This document shows, one piece after another, positions 1 to 6,193 of a stretch of 6,894 nucleotides of DNA. The stretch lies in contig CASFXO010000418.1 in the NCBI GenBank assembly GCA_949298665.1, positions 1 to 6,894 on the forward strand, written 5' to 3'. Made by a program: the position numbers and the translations under genes. Below the pieces are notes generated by a model. It had not been told where the DNA came from. It ran no database searches and was given only the letters and a program-made list of their open reading frames with translations. Position 1 is the stretch's first letter. Every line of letters starts with the position of its first letter. Source of the stretch: an uncultured Lentisphaeria bacterium. GTDB lineage: Bacteria > Verrucomicrobiota > Lentisphaeria > Victivallales > Victivallaceae.

Positions 1-2
1 CG

Positions 3-2222
3 TGTGAGGATCTGGGCGTCGCCGCCCGCACGGCGGAGATCCGGAGCATCGTCACGGGCCGCGACCGGCAGGGGAAACCGTTCATTCTCTGTCGGCCGCA
101 GGATCGCGGGCCGCGCGGGTATTTGCTTTACACCGATGTGGAATCCGGGGAGACTTTTCAGTATTTCAATCCGGAGTCGATCCGGCAGGAGGACAACTTC
201 GGTTCGGTGCTGAGCCGCGACGGAAAATATTATTATGATCAGCGCGGCCACGTGCTGGTGTTCGACGTCAATACCCGCGAAACGCGCTATCTGGGGTGTC
301 CGGACGTTACCAATATTCATTATATGGTTTATACGGAAGCGCCGGACGGCAAAATCTACATGGGTGGTTATCCGCGCGCCGCGCTGGCGGTTTACGATCC
401 CGCCACCGGGAAATTCCATGATTTCGGCCGCCTGGACGACCGGGAGCAATACGTCGGACAGCTGGCGGTCGACCGGGACGGCTGGGTGTACGCCGGAATC
501 GGCACCGCCCGGGCCAACATCGTGGCGCTGAATCCGGCGACCGGGGAGAAAATCCAGATTCTGCCGGAGACGCAGCGGCGGCTGGGGTACGGCGGCGTCA
601 TCGCCGGAGAAGACGGCTGCGTCTATGGGAGCTGCGGGGATTTCCGGGTGAAGCTGCTGGGCGGAAAAATCGTGGAACAGACCGCCATGCGGGTCGCGCC
701 GCGGCCGGACCGGGCGGCGAAGTTCGGAACGAGGCTCCTGGATTTTGAGGATGGTGCCAAGGTGCTCCGTTACAGCATCGACGACGGGGAAATCCAGTTG
801 CGCGGGGCGGACGGGAAAGTCCGGACCCTGAAATTCGATTATCGTTCCGGAGGGGTGGACATCACCAGTATCGGCGGACTGGTCGGCGACCGTCTGTTTG
901 CGAGTACCAGTCATCCGATGCACCTGGTGGCGATCGACGCGCGCAGCGGAAAGTTGACCGATTTCGGGTTGGAGTACGGGGGAAATTTCTGCTCGATCAC
1001 CAGCGTCGGCAATCAGGTGTACGCCTGTGAATATCCCGGCGGTCGGCTGTGGGAAATCGATCCGGCGCAGCCGTCGGGAGGACTGGGGCTGCACGCCGCG
1101 GATTTCGGCGAAAAAAGCACGGCGGAACTGGGGGCGGTCGTGCGCGCGGAGAACGGATATACGCGCCAGCTGGGGTTGTTGTCGATTCTGACCTGCCGCG
1201 CCGAGCCGGGAAAGAATGCGGTATTCACTTTTCCGATGACGGTTCCCGAGGACGGAGAATGGTATCTGCACGCGGTGATGCTGCACCATGCGGATGCCGG
1301 TACCGTGGAGCTGGCATGCGGCGGAGAACGGCGGGAAGTGGTGATGCGAAACCCGTTGGACCAGACCCGGAGCGTATCGCTGGGACCGTTTTCGTTGAAA
1401 GCGGGGGAAACGCCGGTGGTGTTTACGTTGCGGGGCTGTTCCGACCGGGAGGCGCGGCTGGATCTGGCCGGATTGAAGCTGGACCGCGCGCCCCTGCGGG
1501 AGTTGCCGACCGTGTTTCGCGACAATCCCCGGGTGTTGGCGCGCTGGGCGGATCTGCTGACCCGGCCCCGGGCGATTCTGGCGCATCCGGACGGCAGACA
1601 TCTGGTGATGAGCGGTTTTGCCAACTATGGGCTGACCGGCGGCGGATTCGGGATCTATGACCGGGAAAGCGGCCGTGCGGAGGAGATTGGCGAGTGGCTG
1701 CCCGGCCACAGCTGTATTGCGCTGACGGCGCTGCCCGGGGGGGATCTGGCGGGCGGGACCAGCATTGCCGCGCCCGGCGGCGGACATCAGGTGGCGCGTG
1801 AGGCGGCGTTGTTCCGGCTGGACTGGAAGACCCGCAAGGTCCGTCATTCCCTGTCACTGCCCGGTTGTACCCAGGTGATCGCCGTGGCGTTCTGGAAAAA
1901 CCGTCTGGTGGCGGCGACCGGCGACGGCAGACTGCTGTTTCTCAATCCTGAAACCTGGGCGGTGGAATTGACCGTGGATATTTCCGAACGGGGCATGCCG
2001 CAGCGGCATGGTCTGCTGACCGGGGCGGATGACCGGTTGTTTCTGATTCAACGTGACGGGATTTCGGAAATTTCCCCGAAGACTTCGCATCCGGTATTGC
2101 TGGCGGCGGCGGAAGGCATTTCCGCGGGCGGCGCCGTGGCCGGCGGCTTTCTCTATTGTGCCCGGGGACCCCGGATTCTGCGTTGCCCGATTCCGCCGGA
2201 GACCCCGGATCCGGCGGAGTAA
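3..2222 (+). CDS. Large beta-propeller protein with an inserted beta-sandwich-like segment (5' end outside window)
   Basis: The frame is already open at the first full codon (base 3) and runs to TAA at 2220-2222, giving 739 visible residues; the true start and any signal peptide are outside the window. The TTG at 123 is inside coding sequence, not a convincing start. Repeated strand-turn units of the type [Y/I]D..[T/S]GK..DFG appear near visible residues 129-142 (AVYDPATGKFHDFG), 174-187, 309-322 (VAIDARSGKLTDFG), 549-563 and about 646. Each is followed by a hydrophobic strand and a D/G turn, as in SMP-30/YVTN/PQQ-type propeller blades. Residues about 403-496 do not fit the repeat: they read as a beta-sandwich (FTFPMTVPEDGEWYLHAVML, then an LKAGETPVVFTLRG turn) resembling carbohydrate-binding-like accessory modules, after which the blades resume. 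No catalytic motif is visible, so the ligand is unknown. An extracytoplasmic role is plausible but unproven. It converges on the downstream minus-strand gene with a 9-base gap. Confidence 0.8.
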   Translation, partial: CEDLGVAARTAEIRSIVTGRDRQGKPFILCRPQDRGPRGYLLYTDVESGETFQYFNPESIRQEDNFGSVLSRDGKYYYDQRGHVLVFDVNTRETRYLGCPDVTNIHYMVYTEAPDGKIYMGGYPRAALAVYDPATGKFHDFGRLDDREQYVGQLAVDRDGWVYAGIGTARANIVALNPATGEKIQILPETQRRLGYGGVIAGEDGCVYGSCGDFRVKLLGGKIVEQTAMRVAPRPDRAAKFGTRLLDFEDGAKVLRYSIDDGEIQLRGADGKVRTLKFDYRSGGVDITSIGGLVGDRLFASTSHPMHLVAIDARSGKLTDFGLEYGGNFCSITSVGNQVYACEYPGGRLWEIDPAQPSGGLGLHAADFGEKSTAELGAVVRAENGYTRQLGLLSILTCRAEPGKNAVFTFPMTVPEDGEWYLHAVMLHHADAGTVELACGGERREVVMRNPLDQTRSVSLGPFSLKAGETPVVFTLRGCSDREARLDLAGLKLDRAPLRELPTVFRDNPRVLARWADLLTRPRAILAHPDGRHLVMSGFANYGLTGGGFGIYDRESGRAEEIGEWLPGHSCIALTALPGGDLAGGTSIAAPGGGHQVAREAALFRLDWKTRKVRHSLSLPGCTQVIAVAFWKNRLVAATGDGRLLFLNPETWAVELTVDISERGMPQRHGLLTGADDRLFLIQRDGISEISPKTSHPVLLAAAEGISAGGAVAGGFLYCARGPRILRCPIPPETPDPAE

Positions 2223-2231
2223 TGCATCATT

Positions 2232-3936
2232 CTACTGCGGCGGCAGGGCGGAGGGCAGCGGCGGCAGGTGATTGCGCAGCCAGACGGTGCGCCAGGAGGG
2301 AACATCGACGCGGATCTGCTGTTGTCCCGCGGGCACGGCGAAACGCAGTCGCGGATTTTCCAGGCTGCGCCAGCCGGGAAGACGGCCGGACCGGTCCTGC
2401 GGCGTGATCAGGAGCAGATCGCTCCAGATGACCGGCAGCTCCACGATGAACGGTTGATCCGATACGGAGGTGATTTGCCAGCTTCTCCGGTCGGCCAGCG
2501 GCGTGATTTCGATTTTCTCCGGATTTCCGGAAACCACCGGCGGCCGCTGCGCATGGTACTGCAGCCAGTGCTCGATCAGAATCCGCCATTCGTCGGGATC
2601 GCAGTCATCCTTGAATTTCGGGACCATCGGCACATATTCGATCCAGTTGACCGGATCCCGCCGGGTGAATTCCTGCAGCGGCAGCCGTGCCGGGCGACAC
2701 TGATGATACAGACTGACCCCCGGCGTCAGCAGCAGCGGCAGCCACACCAGAAGTGCCAGCTTCCGGTCCGGCAGCACGCCGCGCAGCAGCCGCAGCCAGA
2801 GGGCGTACAGCACCACACCCAGCACCGAGGCCGGAGCCAGCAGCCGCCAGGGGAATTGCAGGGTGATCAAAAAGTAACTGCGCCGGTAAATCGGCCAGGT
2901 GATGCGGTTCATGAAGAGGAAGTACAGAATCACGCAGCCGCCGATGACCAGCAGTTCCGGCCAGTGCCGCTTCCAGCGCCGCCGCAATGCCGCGGAGCGG
3001 TACAGGGCGCATCCGGCAATCCCCGCCAGAACGAGGAATCCCAGCAGGAACCCGAGGTCCAGCTGCGGGTTGATGGAGTTGCCGTGGCGTTCATAAAAAA
3101 GAAAACTCAGCAGAAATTCCTTTGCGGTGATGAAAAAATACCGGGGACTGTGCATCAGCAGATAGCCGATTTCAAAAATGAAATTCTCCTTCTGCGTCTG
3201 CCACAGCAGCACCCACGGCCCGACCACCGCCGCGCCGGCCAGTCCGCCCAGCACGGTTCGTTTCAGCAGTTCGCCGCGCCGTTCCGGATGGCGGAAGAGG
3301 GCCAGGATCAGCGCCGCCGCCGGCAGCGGCAGCGCCGTCGCCAGAATCGTCGGATGCCCGAAAAACAACCCCAGCCCCACCAGCACCCCCCACCAGCGGA
3401 AATCTCCGTGCAACAGCACCAGCAGACTCCAGGCTGCAAGCAGCGGCAACAGTGCCATGCCCGTGAATTCCGCCATCGCACCGCGCACCATCAGATCGGT
3501 CTGCGCATAGTTGAGATGGATGAAGATCAGGCTCAATCCGGCCGCCCAGAGCCGGGGCAGCCGCAGAATGCGGCAGCACCCATACAAGCCGCAACCGCCG
3601 ATCGTTCCGAAGAGAACGGAGGTGAGCACCAGCGCGGTTTTGATCCCGGCGCCGCACAGGAAGAAGATCATGGAGACCGTAGTGAACAACCGCGGATAAT
3701 AGAGCGGCATGGGCGAGCCCAGCCCGTAATTTTTCCGCCGTGCTCCAGATCGGCAGCCAGTCTCCGGCCCGCCAGGCGTCGGCGAACTGAAACACCCGGA
3801 CGGCGGTCGAAGTGTACTCATGCGTCCCCGGCCAGCCCGGAAAGCCCCAGAATCCGATCACTCCGAGCAACGCCGACAGGATTTGCGCGGCGATGAGCAG
3901 TGCCGGAAAATGTTTGCGGAAAAACGGCGCATTCAT
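2232..3936 (-). CDS. Polytopic membrane protein, PTPS-related/GT-C-like family, frameshifted
   Basis: Read on the minus strand from ATG at 3936 to TAG at 2234-2232, this is one protein of about 567 residues if one base is removed near 3730-3734. Codons 1-68 lie in one frame (ending LPIWSTAE); the rest, from NYGLGSPMPLYYP on, lies in another frame, open from 3821 to the stop. The joined reading matches the 6-pyruvoyl-tetrahydropterin-synthase-related membrane family (PF10131-like). It has an N-terminal membrane helix (about 11-31), then W-(x)n-NYGxGxPxxxYYP (about 64-81), VRGAMAEF (150-157), LQFPWRLL (359-366), roughly ten to eleven hydrophobic segments up to about residue 408, and a C-terminal non-membrane domain opening with EYVPMVP (433-439). 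Such proteins are thought to be GT-C-like and may act in envelope glycan or lipid handling; the substrate here cannot be told. The start overlaps the EEP gene's stop (ATGA), implying translational coupling. It may be a pseudogene or an assembly error. Confidence 0.8.
3730..3734 (-). other. Frameshift site in the membrane protein gene
   Basis: A run of five T on the plus strand (five A in the coding strand) marks where the reading frame changes. As written, the coding strand reads GCG GAA AAA TTA CGG (AEKLR). With one A fewer it reads GCG GAA AAT TAC GGG (AENYG), restoring the NYGxGxP motif expected right after the conserved tryptophan. Without correction the first frame continues in unrelated sequence to a stop at 3172, giving a product of about 254 residues. 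Conserved motifs on both sides fall in different frames, so the break itself is clear. Whether it is a mutation, a homopolymer sequencing error or recoding cannot be decided here. Confidence 0.8.
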
Positions 3937-4709
3937 GCGGAGATTCCCTCCGGCTGCGATTGCGGCTTTGCCACCGCCAGATGGGCAACCAGCGGCAGAT
4001 GATCGGAAAAACGCACCCGGGGAAGGTCGAAATCCCGGACTTCCACTTCCGGCGAACAGAGGATGTAATCCAGCTGCCGTCCCGGCTTCCACGAGGGATA
4101 GGTGGCGCGTCCGTCGGGATCGGCGCTGGAGAGTGAGCAGCACTCCATGAACCGAGCCAGTTCCTTCGCTCCGGCAAAGGTGTTGAAATCCCCCGCCACC
4201 ACGGTCGGTTCTCCCGGCTCCAGCCGTCCGGCCAGGTATTCCAGCTGCGCCCGGCGAACCTGACGGGTCAGCGCCAGATGCACCAGTACGAAACGGATGC
4301 CGCCGGAACGGACGGAAAGAATCAGTTTTTTCCAGCCGCACGGGAAAAAGTCGAACGTACAGGAACATTCCGGCTGTCCGGTGAGGAATGCGTTGCCCTG
4401 GTATTTTAAATAAGGCAGGCGGACCAGAGGCGAATCGGGCGCATATTTCGGCCGGTAGAAACGGAAGTGCCCCAGTTCCCCCGCCAGCATTTCGACCTGA
4501 TTGACGCCGCCGGTGCGGGTGCTGCCGAAATCCGCCTCCACCAGTCCCACGATATCCGGTTGCTGGGCCGCGATGAACCGGACGATTTTGCGGAAGGGAC
4601 GCTTCGGCGCAGCCAGATAATGATGACTGGTCAGCAGTCGCCGATACTCTCCGCCCGGATTGCCGGTGCCGTAGGCGATGTTGTAAATCAGAAATTTCAT
4701 GGTTGTCAT
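3933..4709 (-). CDS. Endonuclease/exonuclease/phosphatase (EEP) family hydrolase
   Basis: This is a metal-dependent phosphodiesterase/phosphatase fold of the DNase I/ExoIII-like EEP superfamily, 258 residues from ATG 4709 (usual size for a single domain). Every core motif is present: N10 in FLIYNIAYG, the metal-binding E58 in PDIVGLVEAD, H144 in FVLVHLAL, D174/N176 in VVAGDFNTF, D214 in QLDYILCSP, and D236/H237 in FSDHLPLV. It is therefore predicted to be catalytically competent; whether the substrate is nucleic acid, phospholipid or a sugar phosphate is not shown. No signal peptide or membrane segment is seen, so it is probably cytoplasmic. The start is uncertain: ATG 4709 (MTTMKF) and ATG 4700 (MKF) both place the first strand at the N-terminus. 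ATG 4811 would add a 34-residue low-complexity extension unlike the family. Its TGA (3935-3933) overlaps the ATG of the downstream membrane gene. Confidence 0.88.
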   Translation of the reverse strand: MTTMKFLIYNIAYGTGNPGGEYRRLLTSHHYLAAPKRPFRKIVRFIAAQQPDIVGLVEADFGSTRTGGVNQVEMLAGELGHFRFYRPKYAPDSPLVRLPYLKYQGNAFLTGQPECSCTFDFFPCGWKKLILSVRSGGIRFVLVHLALTRQVRRAQLEYLAGRLEPGEPTVVAGDFNTFAGAKELARFMECCSLSSADPDGRATYPSWKPGRQLDYILCSPEVEVRDFDLPRVRFSDHLPLVAHLAVAKPQSQPEGISA

Positions 4710-4728
4710 CTGAAAAAACGCGGCGCCG

Positions 4729-4733
4729 CCTCC
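4729..4733 (-). promoter_or_regulatory. Shine-Dalgarno-like GGAGG unusually far from the EEP start
   Basis: The minus strand carries AAAAAAGGAGG, the only strong ribosome-binding match upstream of the EEP gene. It is 19 bases from ATG 4709 and 28 from ATG 4700, well beyond the usual 5-10. The gap contains the palindrome CGGCGCCG (4721-4728), which could fold and shorten the distance. It may be fortuitous. Confidence 0.35.
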
Positions 4734-4773
4734 TTTTTTGCCGTTGTTTTCCTGCTGCGGCGCAGTCAATATC

Positions 4774-4801
4774 AATGTAGAACCACCCGAAAAAATTGCA
4801 A
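4774..4801 (-). promoter_or_regulatory. Candidate sigma70-type promoter for the EEP/membrane gene pair
   Basis: On the minus strand TTGCAA (4801-4796, 4 of 6 to the -35 consensus) is followed after 16 bases by TACATT (4779-4774, 4 of 6 to the -10 consensus). This would start transcription near 4767, leaving a leader of about 58 bases before ATG 4709. The match is modest and rests only on position and spacing. Confidence 0.3.
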
Positions 4802-4898
4802 GGGAGCGCATGGAAATTCCCCCGGAAAATCCTTTTTCCCCGCAGCGGCGCCATCCGGGGCGCGAACGGACGCATCTTCCCGGGAGCCGGTTGAAAGT

Positions 4899-4928
4899 TT
4901 GTAAAAAGAGACGTCGGGATTATATTAT
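4899..4928 (+). promoter_or_regulatory. Candidate promoter for the coiled-coil gene and rplV-rpsC-rplP
   Basis: TTGTAA (4899-4904) and TATATT (4921-4926) are separated by 16 bases; an overlapping TATTAT (4923-4928) gives an 18-base spacer. The stretch is markedly AT-rich against GC-rich surroundings and sits about 50 bases before the start codon. If real, it would drive the exported protein gene and, by read-through across a 24-base gap, the ribosomal genes. Confidence 0.45.
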
Positions 4929-4969
4929 TGAACATGTGTTTCAGGCGGAAAGCGATGGTGAACGATGCC

Positions 4970-4975
4970 GGGAGG
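4970..4975 (+). promoter_or_regulatory. Ribosome-binding site that fixes the coiled-coil gene start
   Basis: GGGAGG lies 7 bases before ATG 4983, ideal spacing. The in-frame ATG at 4965 lies upstream of this site and would put it inside the coding region, so 4983 is the better start; it also gives the clean lysine-rich MKKYRK start of a signal peptide. Confidence 0.75.
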
Positions 4976-4982
4976 CGCAAGA

Positions 4983-5822
4983 ATGAAAAAATATCGAAAA
5001 AATCCGGTTTCCCGTTGGCAAAAGGCTGCGGGAGCGATTATCTTATATAATCTAATTATATGCGGCGGTGTGTCTGCCGTCGCGGATAATGAGTTTCCCG
5101 ATGACGGAGGCTTCAGCGGCGTTCGGGTGCGGGTGCGGCCGGAGGATGCGCAACGGCAGCAGCAGCTCGATACCCTGCGGCGCGAAGCGGCCGAGACGGC
5201 AAAGTCTCTGGCCAGGCTCGAGCAGGAGAACCGATCCTTACGCGAGGCCGGGCAGCGAAGTCAGCGGGAGCTGATTGAAATAACCAATCAATATCAACGG
5301 CAGAATGAGCAGTATCGACAGCTCCGACTGGTTCTGTCCGGCGCATTGGCAAGCGGTCAAGTGCGTGGCGCCGGGGAACGGGAAGAACAGTTGCTCAGGG
5401 CGATGAACGATGCTGCTGAAAGCGGGAGAGCGCTTGCCCTCAAAACCGTGGAATTCTGCGAACTGGTGGAAGCGCAGACGGGTGATCAGCCTCTCGGGAA
5501 GGTGAAGCAGGCGGAAATCCGGTTGCGCGCGGATGAGCTGAAACGCGAATCCCGCCGGTTCATTTCGCTGACGGCCGCGGAAAAGGACGAGCAGAGTCTG
5601 GAGAAATGCCGGATTCTCGCCGTGGATCGCGAGCTGTCGGTGGTCGTGTTGCCGGTAGGCACGGTCCATGGTGCGTTCAATGGACTGATGTACTACATCG
5701 GGAAGGACGAAGCGGCGCTCAGAGTGGTCAGTGTGCGGCCATTTGTCGCGGCGGCGCAGCTGGTGTCCGGCGACATCGACGCCATTGCTCCGGGGATGGA
5801 GGCCGTGACCCAAAGCAAGTAA
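4983..5822 (+). CDS. Predicted exported coiled-coil protein with C-terminal small beta domain
   Basis: This is a 279-residue protein not recognised as a named family. A signal peptide is visible: basic n-region MKKYRKNPVSRWQK, hydrophobic core about 15-30, and a probable cleavage after AVA (residue 34). Residues about 55-115 are rich in E, Q, R and L with heptad-like spacing (coiled coil); a second charged helical stretch spans about 175-205. Residues about 208-276 are beta-rich (ILAVDRELSVVVLPVGTVHG, then a VVSVRPFVAAAQLVSGDI pattern and an APGM ending). This resembles the small barrel-like domains ending many PVC-group coiled-coil envelope proteins, with a loose likeness to MreC or FlgT C-termini; that likeness is inference. 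A periplasmic or envelope role is likely, function unknown. It occupies the place before rplV normally held by rpsS and ends 24 bases before rplV, suggesting a shared transcript. The signal-peptide codons 18-26 are unusually AT-rich. Confidence 0.8.
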   Translation: MKKYRKNPVSRWQKAAGAIILYNLIICGGVSAVADNEFPDDGGFSGVRVRVRPEDAQRQQQLDTLRREAAETAKSLARLEQENRSLREAGQRSQRELIEITNQYQRQNEQYRQLRLVLSGALASGQVRGAGEREEQLLRAMNDAAESGRALALKTVEFCELVEAQTGDQPLGKVKQAEIRLRADELKRESRRFISLTAAEKDEQSLEKCRILAVDRELSVVVLPVGTVHGAFNGLMYYIGKDEAALRVVSVRPFVAAAQLVSGDIDAIAPGMEAVTQSK

Positions 5823-5846
5823 AGCAAAGTAAGAGAGAACCAGATT

Positions 5847-6182
5847 ATGGAAGTGAGAGCTTTGACTAAGAATGTGCGGATTTCGCCGGAAAAGGCGCGT
5901 CATATTTCGCGTCTGCTCCAGGGCAAGTCCGCCAGCGAAGCGCTGGCCATCGTCGAGCTGACCCCGCGCAAGGCGGGGCGTCTGCTGGGTGACACCCTGC
6001 GTTCCGCTGTGGCCAATGCCGAAAACAACTTTGATTTGAACCGCAACGAGCTGTGCGTCAAGGCTGCGCTGGTCAGTCCCGGTCCGATCATCAAACGTTT
6101 TCGGGCCAAGGCCCGCGGTTCCGCCGGACGGATCCGGAAACGGACCAGCCATCTGGAAGTGATTTTGACGGACAACAAATAA
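5847..6182 (+). CDS. rplV: 50S ribosomal protein L22
   Basis: L22 binds 23S rRNA early in large-subunit assembly, and its long beta-hairpin lines the peptide exit tunnel. The 111 residues match the usual bacterial length of about 110. Family signatures are VRISPEKARHISRLLQGK near the N-terminus, the A-x-NAENN helix (about 55-61), and the C-terminal hairpin GPIIKRFRAKARGSAGRIRK followed by RTSHLEVIL. The hairpin tip (about residues 83-95) has normal length, with no insertion of the kind seen in some macrolide-resistant strains. The start is ATG 5847, preceded by a weak purine-rich site (AAGAGAG, 5831-5837). The gene lies 24 bases after the coiled-coil gene and 11 bases before rpsC. rpsS, its usual upstream neighbour, is absent here. 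Confidence 0.97.
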   Translation: MEVRALTKNVRISPEKARHISRLLQGKSASEALAIVELTPRKAGRLLGDTLRSAVANAENNFDLNRNELCVKAALVSPGPIIKRFRAKARGSAGRIRKRTSHLEVILTDNK

Positions 6183-6193
6183 GGGACAGCATT

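Noticed and set aside
1013..1660. Paired 203-codon open frames on both strands inside the propeller gene
   Set aside because: Both are low-complexity, arginine/serine- or glycine/arginine-rich by-products of GC-rich coding sequence; the propeller frame has the repeat motifs.
3724..3745. Programmed -1 frameshifting as the explanation for the membrane gene
   Set aside because: Restoring the frame needs a +1 shift (one base skipped), and no standard -1 slippery heptamer in the correct phase would give the right frame.
2268..3896. Plus-strand open frame of 542 codons opposite the membrane protein
   Set aside because: Its product is a Q/R/P/H-rich run with no domain. It is the antisense shadow of a GC-rich gene whose own strand shows membrane segments and family motifs.
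4824..4839. Hairpin GGAAAA/TTTTCC in the intergenic region as a terminator
   Set aside because: The stem is only six AT-rich pairs with no T run on either strand, and no gene ends near it.
4891..4926. TTGAAA (4891-4896) as the -35 partner of TATATT (4921-4926)
   Set aside because: The spacer would be 24 bases; TTGTAA at 4899 gives an acceptable 16.
3172..4980. Minus-strand open frame of 602 codons
   Set aside because: Only the stretch from 3936 to about 3730 is real coding (start of the membrane protein). The part upstream is a shadow of the EEP gene in another frame, and the part after 3730 is a shadow of the frameshifted continuation.
5238..6152. Minus-strand open frame of 304 codons over the coiled-coil gene and rplV
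   Set aside because: It runs across two plus-strand genes with good starts and ribosome-binding sites; its composition is typical of a shadow frame.
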